34,023 nt of DNA from Companilactobacillus furfuricola (GTDB lineage: Bacteria; Bacillota; Bacilli; Lactobacillales; Lactobacillaceae), in NCBI RefSeq assembly GCF_003946325.1, contig NZ_RHNT01000021.1:1-34023 (forward strand), read 5' to 3'. Shown one piece after another: positions 24,768 to 32,276 of this stretch. Numbering within the stretch: position 1 is the stretch's first letter; each line of letters opens with the position of its first letter. Position numbers and translations under genes: made by a program. A model generated the notes under the pieces. That model was given only the letters and a program-made list of their open reading frames with translations. It had not been told where the DNA came from and did no database searches.

Positions 24768-25450
24768 TAGTCTGACACCACACTTTTCTCATTCTCATAC
24801 AAACGTCCATCACGGATGTGGACAGTTCTCATCGCAAAATCTGCCACTTCTTGATCATGTGTGACCATGATGATCGTTGTATTAAATGTTTCGTTTAAAT
24901 GCTTAAAAATATTCATAATTTCCAAGCTAGTCTTCGAGTCTAAAGCACCAGTTGGCTCATCTGCGATCAACAGATTAGGATTGTTGACGATTGCTCTAGC
25001 AATTGCCACCCGTTGTTGTTGACCACCAGAAAGCTCGCTTGGTAAACTATTTTCCTTTCCTTGTAAACCAACTTGTTCGATCACTTCATTGATAACTGAC
25101 TTACGATCTGTGATCGTTTTCGTCTTGCTATAAATAAGTGGGATCTCAATATTCTCGTAAACCGTATAAGAACTTAACAGTTTGAAATTTTGAAAAACAA
25201 AGCCAATTTTATCGCCACGAACACCTGACAAAGTAGCATCATCGCTTTGTTTATAATTCTCATTTTTCAAAAAGTAATCACCGGTGTAATCACTATCAAG
25301 CAATCCTAAAATATTGATCAAGGTCGATTTACCAGAACCAGATGGACCCATGATAGCTAAAAATTCGCCATCAGGAACTTCCAAATTGATATCGGTCAGG
25401 GCTTTAAAATCATTTGCGTAGGTTTTTCCTACATTTTTAACCTTTAACAT
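24767..25450 (-). CDS. MacB/LolD-like ABC transporter ATPase
   Basis: The 227-residue ATPase has Walker A GPSGSGKS (about 35-42), the Q-loop VFQNF, the signature LSGGQQQRVAIARA, Walker B LLIADEPTGALD and the switch His in MVTHD. Length and motifs are typical of the subfamily that powers FtsX-type permeases. It starts 16 bases after the adaptor gene ends and overlaps the permease start by one base, so the operon is tightly coupled. Confidence 0.95.
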   Translation of the reverse strand: MLKVKNVGKTYANDFKALTDINLEVPDGEFLAIMGPSGSGKSTLINILGLLDSDYTGDYFLKNENYKQSDDATLSGVRGDKIGFVFQNFKLLSSYTVYENIEIPLIYSKTKTITDRKSVINEVIEQVGLQGKENSLPSELSGGQQQRVAIARAIVNNPNLLIADEPTGALDSKTSLEIMNIFKHLNETFNTTIIMVTHDQEVADFAMRTVHIRDGRLYENEKSVVSD

Positions 25451-25465
25451 TCTTTCACCCCACTC

Positions 25466-26437
25466 CTATTTTAAGACAAGCTTTTGTCCAGCTTTGATAC
25501 CTGAGTGTGTGTAATAGAAGTCGCCACTCTTATCTAAAGTAAGGTAGACCTTTTTCTTAGTATTGTCTGATTTTAGAACATAAACGTAATCATCGTCAGT
25601 TACAGCGTTCTTAGGAATCTTGAAGCCTTTGGAATTGCCTTTGATTTGAACGTGCATACCAAATGTTAGGTTTTGATCAGCTGTAACTTGGAAGTGATAG
25701 TAAGAAACTGATGAAGATGAATTGTAAGGAGCTTTGTCGATTTGTGTAACAGTTCCGTACATCTTCTTGCCATTGTTCTTGTAGATCTGCATATCAGCAT
25801 TGTTCTTGATGTTTGGCAATTCAAACTCATTGACATTACCTTGAACTACAGGTTTACCATAAACAAAATAATTTCCTTCAGAATCTTTGATCAAAGTACC
25901 AGAAATTGGTGAAACAACCGTTCTGTTGGCTTCTTCATTCAACTCTGCTAACTTACTTTGGTCACTGGCGATCTGAGCATTATTTTGTGCAATTTGCGCA
26001 CTGTTATCAACAGTTGGTGTGGCAGAAGCTAAGGCAGCGTCTGTATCATCAGTTGATGTTGTTGTTGATAATGAACTTTGTTGTGATTGCAATGAAGCAT
26101 TTGAGGCAGTCAATTGTTGAATATCAGCATTTACGGCACTGATTTGACTACTCATATCTTTACTGAAAGTGAACAGAGTTTGTCCTTTGGTAACTTTTTG
26201 ACCACTCTTCATTGGTTGAGAAGTCATTGTTTCTTTTTCTAAAGCTTTAGGACTTACTGCTTCTTTTTCATCCGGTGCGACCATCCCGCTATAATAGCGT
26301 TCTTCCTTAGGTTGCACGGTGTAAGTCTTATATTCATTTTGACCTAGTTTGCCATTGAAAGTTGCAACGACAACAATTGCCAAAATTAGAAAGAGGCCAC
26401 AAATGGCCCAAATTGCGTAATCAATTTTTTTACTCAT
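25466..26437 (-). CDS. Membrane-fusion (HlyD/MacA-like) adaptor
   Basis: ATG at 26437 (GGGGAAG just upstream) gives 323 residues; the ATG at 26449 contains that ribosome site. An N-terminal membrane helix (about 6-28) is followed by a lipoyl/barrel half, a short helical hairpin rich in Gln/Ser/Ala (about 110-165, IQQLTASNASLQSQQ... AQIASDQSKLAELNEE), the second lipoyl half (VVSPISGTLIKDSEGN) and C-terminal barrels (IPKNAVTDDDYVYVL). It should link the permease to exported substrate at the cell surface. First gene of the four-gene unit. Confidence 0.9.
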   Translation of the reverse strand: MSKKIDYAIWAICGLFLILAIVVVATFNGKLGQNEYKTYTVQPKEERYYSGMVAPDEKEAVSPKALEKETMTSQPMKSGQKVTKGQTLFTFSKDMSSQISAVNADIQQLTASNASLQSQQSSLSTTTSTDDTDAALASATPTVDNSAQIAQNNAQIASDQSKLAELNEEANRTVVSPISGTLIKDSEGNYFVYGKPVVQGNVNEFELPNIKNNADMQIYKNNGKKMYGTVTQIDKAPYNSSSSVSYYHFQVTADQNLTFGMHVQIKGNSKGFKIPKNAVTDDDYVYVLKSDNTKKKVYLTLDKSGDFYYTHSGIKAGQKLVLK

Positions 26438-26478
26438 AGTCTTCCCCATATCTAAATTCTAGAAAATCTTAGTTCTAT

Positions 26479-26507
26479 TATATATGTATTCGTTAATAAT
26501 GTATCAA
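26479..26507 (-). promoter_or_regulatory. Promoter of the efflux operon
   Basis: On the minus strand TTGATA (plus 26502-26507), 17 bases, then TATATA (plus 26479-26484). No regulator gene or dyad is adjacent. Confidence 0.55.
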
Positions 26508-26567
26508 TGAATTCGATTACAGTCATAAAATTTCTCAAAAATTTACAAGATTTTTACCTTTAAAATT

Positions 26568-27305
26568 TTAACTCAATGAAAATCCTTGGTCTCTCAAAAA
26601 TGGGCCAACGTCAGGACGACGGATCTCTTTGAAAAAGTCGATATTTTTGTCTGTCCAACTATTGTCTTGAGGGTTTGAATTACGCGATAAATAATAGTCG
26701 CGGACTCGTTGATCGTATTGATTCAAATCAGTCATTTGTTTAGTATCGTATCGGTCGACTGCCACTTGATTAGCTAGGGGCATCCTTGGCTTGACTTGGT
26801 TCTTACTATTAGGAATACCGATAGTCATCCCAAACAGTGGGAAAGTATACTTTGGCAATTGTAAAAGTTGGGCGATTTGTCTGATCTCGTTTCTGATTCC
26901 ACCGATGTAGCAGATTCCAAGACCTAATGATTCAGCTGCAACTGCCATATTTTCAGCAGCGATCGTCGTATCAACGGTCGCAACTAATAATTGCTCCATG
27001 GTTTTGATCCCATCAATCGACAAGCCTTTATTTTCTAGCATTGTGGCTTGTCGATAAAGATCAGCAACAAAAACATAAAAAACTCCAGTTTGTTTAACAT
27101 AAGGTGCACTATTAGTGATGTCAGCAATCGTTTTGCGTAGCTTTTTATCGGCAATTTCAATAATAGAATATGCTTGGACAAAGTTGGAAGAGGATCCACT
27201 TTGTGCTGCTAGCAACAGTTCCTTTTTAACTTCATCATTGAGTGGTTCATCTTTAAAATCACGGACTGAAGTATGTCGTCTCATTTGTTCAATAATTGGA
27301 TCCAT
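26568..27305 (-). CDS. NfsA-type NADPH-dependent nitroreductase/flavin reductase
   Basis: The 245-residue FMN enzyme starts MDPIIEQMRRHTSVRDFKDEPL, the R-R/S-hT-S-R-F start of the NfsA/FRP group. AAQSGSSSNFVQ forms the FMN phosphate site, and AAESLGLGICYIGGIRN and LFGMTIGIP follow. It reduces nitro-compounds, quinones or flavins with NADPH. GAGGAATC lies before ATG. It diverges from the ArsR-type regulator with 99 bases between the starts, so a shared operator could link its expression to metal stress; that is an inference. Confidence 0.9.
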   Translation of the reverse strand: MDPIIEQMRRHTSVRDFKDEPLNDEVKKELLLAAQSGSSSNFVQAYSIIEIADKKLRKTIADITNSAPYVKQTGVFYVFVADLYRQATMLENKGLSIDGIKTMEQLLVATVDTTIAAENMAVAAESLGLGICYIGGIRNEIRQIAQLLQLPKYTFPLFGMTIGIPNSKNQVKPRMPLANQVAVDRYDTKQMTDLNQYDQRVRDYYLSRNSNPQDNSWTDKNIDFFKEIRRPDVGPFLRDQGFSLS

Positions 27306-27338
27306 AATGATTCCTCACTTTTCTTTCAGTATCTACAG

Positions 27339-27391
27339 TTTACAACATTTTTAAATATGATACTATTTTCATATGAGAAAAATATCATATG
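27339..27391 (+). promoter_or_regulatory. Promoter and inverted-repeat operator of the arsR-cdf pair
   Basis: TTTACA (27339-27344) and TACTAT (27361-27366) are 16 bases apart. Immediately after, CATATGA (27370-27376) and TCATATG (27385-27391) form a perfect dyad with an eight-base centre, right for an ArsR/SmtB-family dimer. A related ATATGAT lies at 27355-27361. Confidence 0.55.
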
Positions 27392-27404
27392 TGAGGAGAA
27401 ACAA

Positions 27405-27731
27405 ATGGCTAATATTTCGCAGATCAACGAAAAGATTTTATCTGAATCGCAAAAGATCATGAAGCTTCTCAGTAATAAAACTCGCTTTCAAATGTTGTAT
27501 TTATTAGAACAGCAGCCACTCTCAGTTTCGCAATTGATGGATCTATTAAATATGGAACAGTCTGCTGTTTCCCATCAATTAGCAGAACTTAGACAATATC
27601 AATTAGTTAGCACAAAGCGAAGTGGCAAAGGAATCTATTACCGCCTCAATGATCCACACATTTTAGATATTATCAACGAAACCATGGAACACGCAGATCA
27701 CGTATTAAGGGGGAAAAAACATGGTGAATGA
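27405..27731 (+). CDS. ArsR/SmtB-family metal-sensing repressor with alpha-5 site
   Basis: ATG at 27405 follows GAGGAGAAACAA and gives 108 residues; a longer open frame is not needed. The winged helix-turn-helix covers about 20-80 (LSVSQLMDLLNMEQSAVSHQLAELR recognition region). The C-terminal helix carries D83-x-H85 and H96-x-x-H99, with spacing +2, +13, +16 exactly as in the alpha-5 Zn/Co site of CzrA/SmtB. No alpha-3N Cys pair is present. It should repress its own operon until Zn(II) or a similar ion binds. It overlaps the transporter gene by 11 bases. Confidence 0.92.
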   Translation: MANISQINEKILSESQKIMKLLSNKTRFQMLYLLEQQPLSVSQLMDLLNMEQSAVSHQLAELRQYQLVSTKRSGKGIYYRLNDPHILDIINETMEHADHVLRGKKHGE

Positions 27732-28332
27732 TATCAACGTCAAAAAGAGTTTAACGATCGAATATTTTTCAACCGCTTGGATGGTACTAGAATTTATTAT
27801 TGGTTTGTCTTCGGGGATCAGTGCCGGTTCGATCTTACTGATTGCCTTTGGGATGGATAGTTTCTTAGAATTGATCTCTGGATCAACTTTGATCTGGCGA
27901 CTAAAAAAAGAAGCTGCTCATCAACCAGCTGCAGAGATCGAAAAAGCCGAAAAAAAATCATCCCTAATAGTTGGGACGATTTTGTGTTTATTAGCAATAT
28001 ACGTTACTTTCGTTTCAATCTATAATCTAGTCACTCATCAAATTGCCGATGCCAGTCTTTCAGGTATGATCATTGCCATTGCTTCACTAATTTTGATGCC
28101 GATCTTAGCAGTTAAAAAACGGCAATTAGGTAAATCGATCAATTCGGACGCTTTGATCGAAGATGGCATGTGCAACGTAACTTGTGCATACATGGCAGCC
28201 ACAGTCTTGATCGGCGTGGTCGTTACTGCCCTCTTCAATTTGTGGTGGATCGATTCAGTCGCAGCCCTAGTTTTAGTTTACTTCATCGCTAGTGAAGGCG
28301 TTGAATCACTTCGAAATGGGTTGGGAAAATAA
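27721..28332 (+). CDS. Short CDF-like cation efflux protein with Cys in the metal site
   Basis: The 203-residue protein has about six membrane helices and matches the transmembrane domain of cation diffusion facilitators but lacks the usual cytoplasmic C-terminal domain. The helix 2 metal pair is D46-x-x-x-E50 (GMDSFLEL). In helix 5, where ZnT/YiiP proteins have HxxxD, it reads C151-x-x-x-C155 (EDGMCNVTCAY). Two Cys with two acids suggests preference for a soft ion such as Zn, Cd, Pb or Hg. It is coupled to the arsR-type gene by an 11-base overlap with GGGGG just upstream. Its stop abuts that of the convergent acetyltransferase gene. Confidence 0.85.
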   Translation: MVNDINVKKSLTIEYFSTAWMVLEFIIGLSSGISAGSILLIAFGMDSFLELISGSTLIWRLKKEAAHQPAAEIEKAEKKSSLIVGTILCLLAIYVTFVSIYNLVTHQIADASLSGMIIAIASLILMPILAVKKRQLGKSINSDALIEDGMCNVTCAYMAATVLIGVVVTALFNLWWIDSVAALVLVYFIASEGVESLRNGLGK

Positions 28333-28908
28333 TTAATCGATTTTCTTCTCTTCCAAGCTTTTAAGAACTTTGGCGGGAACACCACCAACTAAACTGTTAT
28401 CAGGGACATCATCAACAACTACGGCACCTGCTGCAATGACAACGTTGTTTCCAATAGTTACTCCCGGTGTTATCGTAACTTTGCCACCGATCCAAACATC
28501 GTTACCGATCTTTACCGGAGCAGCTTGAGCCAGATACTTTCTGCGACCAAAGGGATTCATTGGATGATTAACGGTATAAATATCAACATTGGGCCCGATC
28601 AATACATTATGACCCATGGAGACTTCTGCGATATCAATAATGGTCAAGTTGTAGTTACTTAAGAAATTGTCACCAACGTGGATATTTTGACCATTGTCAC
28701 AATTGAAATTGGCTTGAACGGAAATATTTTTACCGGTAGATCCAAAGATCTCTTTGATTTTTGCTGTCTGTTGTTCTGGCTTTGTAGCTGGAATTTCGTT
28801 AAATTCATGACACAATTTGGCAGCATGAGCTTTTCTTTTAGCTACTTCTTCATCCAGAAAATAATACCAATCGCCAGCTTCGAGTTTTTCAATTTCGGAC
28901 TTACCCAT
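28333..28908 (-). CDS. Maltose/galactoside O-acetyltransferase family enzyme
   Basis: ATG at 28908 follows GAAGGTGATAATT and gives 191 residues; the ATG at 28923 contains that site. A helical MAC domain (about 5-55, MGKSEIEKLEAGDWYYFLDEE) is followed by left-handed hexapeptide repeats (NIHVGDNFLSNYN, IGPNVDI, IGNDVWIGGKVTI, TIGNNVVIAAGAVV) with the catalytic His in YTVNHPMNP. It transfers acetyl from acetyl-CoA to a sugar in the cytosol, as a trimer; the physiological acceptor is uncertain for the whole family. Confidence 0.92.
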   Translation of the reverse strand: MGKSEIEKLEAGDWYYFLDEEVAKRKAHAAKLCHEFNEIPATKPEQQTAKIKEIFGSTGKNISVQANFNCDNGQNIHVGDNFLSNYNLTIIDIAEVSMGHNVLIGPNVDIYTVNHPMNPFGRRKYLAQAAPVKIGNDVWIGGKVTITPGVTIGNNVVIAAGAVVVDDVPDNSLVGGVPAKVLKSLEEKKID

Positions 28909-28937
28909 AATTATCACCTTCATATAAAATTAAGATA

Positions 28938-28967
28938 ATTATAGCGCTATCATAGACTAATTGACAA
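28938..28967 (-). promoter_or_regulatory. Promoter of the acetyltransferase gene
   Basis: On the minus strand TTGTCA (plus 28962-28967), 18 bases, then consensus TATAAT (plus 28938-28943). Confidence 0.65.
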
Positions 28968-29041
28968 AATAAGCCATACTTGGCATAAATTGTCTTTCCA
29001 TCATTAAAGTAAATCTTATTTTGAATACGTAATTACTAAAA

Positions 29042-29075
29042 GACCCGCCGAAAAAAATCCGGCGGGTCTTTTTTT
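29042..29075. terminator. Terminator next to the aldo/keto reductase pseudogene
   Basis: GACCCGCCG and CGGCGGGTC pair (29042-29068) with an A-rich loop, then seven to nine T on the plus side and TCTTTT on the minus side. It most likely ended the reductase transcript. Confidence 0.75.
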
Positions 29076-29093
29076 AGATTTTGAACAATTACT

Positions 29094-30059
29094 CTATGGC
29101 AAAGTATTCCCTGCAGAGAAGTATACGTCATACCACTCCTGGTTAGTCAATTTAACGTCAGCCCCAGCTGCACTATCTTTAATGTGGTCAGGATTCATGG
29201 TACCGATTATAACTTGCATCTGGGCAGGATGTCTTAAGATCCAAGCTGTTGCAATACCATTCTTGCTGACACCGTATTTGTCAGCCAATTCGGCTAGTTT
29301 CTTATTCAGTTCTGGGAATTTATCATTGTCGATGAAAGTACCCTCAAACATGCCGTATTGGAAAGGTGACCAAGTTTGAATAGTCGTTCCCTTTCTTCTT
29401 GAATATTCTAAAATTCCACCATCGTGGTCAATCGAACGTTCATCCGTCATATTGGCATGAATCCCGAAGTCGACCATTCCTGTATGCATAATACTAAATT
29501 ACAATTGATTGATCAGCAATTTTTGATCGAGATTCTCTTGTAAAAATTCAAATTGTTGCGGATTGAAGTTAGAAACGCCAAAGTGACGCACCTTACCTGC
29601 TGTCTGCAATTCATCAAATGCTTCCGCAACTTCTTCCGCAACTTCTTCTGGTTCCATCAAAGGATCAGGGCGATGAAGCAAAAATGAGTCAAGGTAATCA
29701 ATTTGCATTCTTTGCAAAATTCCATCAACTGCTTCGATTATGTGCTATTTACTGAAATCATAGCGTTTACCAAAAACAAAACTGCCGTGACTACGGTTAG
29801 GGTCTAAAACGATGCCACCTTTTGATTGGATATACAGCTCATCACGACTAACACCAGACTGCTTCAAAGCTTGGCTAAAGACTTTTTCTGAATCTCCTGA
29901 ACTGTAAATATCAGCTGAATCAATATAATTGATACCTGCATCTTTAGCAGCATCAAGCGTTTTAGCGGCTTGTTCAGGGGTCAACGCTTCCATGCGCATG
30001 ATTCCTAAAGCGACAGCTGAAGTTTGCCAATTAGTCTGACCTATTTTGATATTTTTCAT
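29094..30059 (-). pseudogene. Aldo/keto reductase, inactivated by two in-frame stops
   Basis: A single reading frame of 321 codons reads as a complete NAD(P)H aldo/keto reductase of the YdhF/YcsN type: MKNIKIGQTNWQTSAVALG at the start, the catalytic Asp/Tyr in DSADIYSSG, Lys in IQSKGGI, His in SFLLHRPDP, and GVSNFNPQQ. It is broken by TAG at 29745-29747 (after RYDFSK, before HIIEAVDG) and TAA at 29499-29501 (after LLINQL, before FSIMHTG). Each is one C-to-T change from a Gln codon. No frameshift is needed, so decay looks recent. A ribosome site AAGGAG and a -10-like TATAAT (plus 30091-30096) remain upstream. Confidence 0.88.
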
Positions 30060-30214
30060 TATATGCTCCTTAATCCATTTTTTATTTGCAATTATATAGT
30101 AGTGCTTCGAGTCAAGTATAAGTCAACTAGATGAGAAAAATATTTTTACGTTTTTCGATATTTTTAATTCACTATTTTACTCATAGAAATTTTATTTTCA
30201 TTTATAAATAAAAA

Positions 30215-30256
30215 AAGCGATAACTCACTCACTATTAATGTGTGCGTTTATCGCTT
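30215..30256 (-). terminator. Terminator after ppk
   Basis: AAGCGATAA (30215-30223) pairs with TTATCGCTT (30248-30256) around a loop of about 24 bases with minor inner pairing. The minus strand runs into seven T. It lies just after the ppk stop. Confidence 0.75.
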
Positions 30257-30278
30257 TCCGATATATAAATTTGTAGGA

Positions 30279-32276
30279 TTAAATTACATATTTTTTCCAT
30301 TTAAGACGCTTCAACCAAGTTTGTTGGGCCGAGATCCCGAATGTTTTATGCTTCTTGAAATACTCGCCATTCTCATTTAAGTAATAAGAATTCTCTGTGT
30401 CCTTAGAATACATTTTAATTATTTTTAATAACTTTTTCTTGGGCTTATCGTGAATGATCGGCACTGCGATTTCTACTCGACGATCCAAGTTTCGAGTCAT
30501 CATATCAGCGGAGGAGATCCACAACTCGTCATGACTATCGCCATATTGGAAATGGAAGATCCGACTGTGTTCCAATAATTCACCAACAATACTTTTGACA
30601 ACAATATCTTCACGAGCCCCACAAATACCAAGCTTCAGTGAGCAAGGTCCACGGACGATCAGTCTAAATGGCAAGCCCAAACGAGCTGCTCGATAAATCT
30701 CATTAATAATATCGATATCAGTCAGACCATTGACCTTCATGAAGACTTGACCTTTGCCGACCCGCAAATATTCTTTGGTTGCGCGCTTAATGTTATTGAT
30801 GATCATTGGTTTGAGTTGATTTGGCGAAGTCGCCAAGAGATCGTACTCAGTCTCTTGCATCGTTTCCAAACGTTTGAAAAATTTAGCTGCGTCATGAACA
30901 TACGTCATGTCGCTAGTAAAGAAACTTATGTCAGAAAATACATTTGATGTAATGGCATTGTAATTACCAGTACCGACTTGAACGTAGCCAGTATCGTCTG
31001 CACCTTGGAGAACTAAGCAGACCTTGGAATGAACTTTGTTGACTCGATCGCCATACAAAACTTTGACTCCACTAGATTTTAAGATATCAGAAACGAGCAA
31101 GTTATGCTCTTCATCAAATCGGGCCCGCAATTCCACGACTGCCGTGACATCGATGCCCTTCTTAGCAGCTCGTTGCAGCAAATTGACTAATTGAGAATTC
31201 TTCTCGGTCCGATAGATGGTGATACAGATCCTAGTGGTCTTAGGGTCATCAACTGCTTCTTCCAAGTATCTTAAAAAGACACTAAATGAATCATAAGGAT
31301 ATTCCAACAGCAGATCATTATTGTCCAAATACTTTAAAATATCTTTTTTATCTTTCCAAATCCGTGAGCGAAACTTCGGAAAGATCAAATTTGCTTGACT
31401 CTTATACTTTTTGAAAAAGCTATTTAATAACTTTAAATCGATTGGACCAGGTATTTTGTATACACTTTTCTTGCTGATCCCAAATAATCCGGCAAAATAA
31501 CTTCTTCCTCGTGGTCCAGCACATTCAAACTCGACACGCGTAACTTTCCGTGGATCTCTAGAGTTCAAGTAGTGGGTCATTTTCGACAAGTACTGAGCAT
31601 CAGTCAACTTCTGATCTAAGAAATCATACTTCTTATTCTTATCGTATGTTACTCGAAAAATATAACTCTTCAGTACGTCATATTTGCTAAAAATATCTTC
31701 AGCAAAATTTAAAATAACATCTTCCAATAAAATAAAGTGGTCCGGCTCTCCTGTTGGAACTAGCCGATCCAAGCCATCCGGAATGGCAGCCATATAAGTA
31801 TTTCCTTGTGATTGCATCAAAATATTTAAATTGCTTTTGAATTGCTTGTCGCTTGAAAAATCTTCAACTTTCAACTGATGTGCAACTGTTTCGTTGTAAT
31901 AATCTTTAACTTGTTGCTTCTCAAAGTCGCTGAGTTCGTAATACTTCATCAAATGGAAAATATTCTTATCGTGACATTTTTCCATTAATAACGAAAAAGC
32001 TTCATATTGTTTCGTGATGTTACGAATATTAAATTCATAAACTAAACTCAAAACTTCTGTCCCCATGAGTCCAGTTCTTTTTTCGATTTTCCGACTACCG
32101 ATCATGCTATAAATGTTGTGCATTCTCACTTTAAAGAATTCATCTAAGTTATTTGAAGCAATCGCCAAAAACCTTAATTTTTCTAAAATTGGTACATTTG
32201 GATTGTATGCTTGATCGATAACACGATTATCAAACAACAACCAACTTAAATCCCTATTATAATATTTACTCTTCAT
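30279..32276 (-). CDS. ppk1: Polyphosphate kinase 1
   Basis: This enzyme polymerises the gamma-phosphate of ATP into inorganic polyphosphate, reversibly. The 665 residues match PPK1. The N-domain begins NRDLSWLLFDNRVIDQA (7-23) and LRFLAIASNNLDEFFKVR. The phospholipase D-like C1 domain has the phospho-acceptor His416 in VNKVHSKVCLV and GTGNYNAIT (435-443); C2 has SSADMMTRNLDRRVEIAVPI near the end. Its ATG overlaps the DUF2252 gene by 11 bases, with AAAGGA inside that gene, so the two are co-translated. Polyphosphate serves as stress store and chaperone in lactobacilli. Confidence 0.95.
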   Translation of the reverse strand: MKSKYYNRDLSWLLFDNRVIDQAYNPNVPILEKLRFLAIASNNLDEFFKVRMHNIYSMIGSRKIEKRTGLMGTEVLSLVYEFNIRNITKQYEAFSLLMEKCHDKNIFHLMKYYELSDFEKQQVKDYYNETVAHQLKVEDFSSDKQFKSNLNILMQSQGNTYMAAIPDGLDRLVPTGEPDHFILLEDVILNFAEDIFSKYDVLKSYIFRVTYDKNKKYDFLDQKLTDAQYLSKMTHYLNSRDPRKVTRVEFECAGPRGRSYFAGLFGISKKSVYKIPGPIDLKLLNSFFKKYKSQANLIFPKFRSRIWKDKKDILKYLDNNDLLLEYPYDSFSVFLRYLEEAVDDPKTTRICITIYRTEKNSQLVNLLQRAAKKGIDVTAVVELRARFDEEHNLLVSDILKSSGVKVLYGDRVNKVHSKVCLVLQGADDTGYVQVGTGNYNAITSNVFSDISFFTSDMTYVHDAAKFFKRLETMQETEYDLLATSPNQLKPMIINNIKRATKEYLRVGKGQVFMKVNGLTDIDIINEIYRAARLGLPFRLIVRGPCSLKLGICGAREDIVVKSIVGELLEHSRIFHFQYGDSHDELWISSADMMTRNLDRRVEIAVPIIHDKPKKKLLKIIKMYSKDTENSYYLNENGEYFKKHKTFGISAQQTWLKRLKWKKYVI

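Noticed and set aside
30091-30126. MerR-type 19-base spacer promoter before the reductase pseudogene
   Set aside because: TTGACT occurs twice and TATAAT or TACTAT lies near, but spacings of 13 and 24 bases to TATAAT do not fit; only TTGACT to TACTAT gives 19, and no dyad is visible between them.
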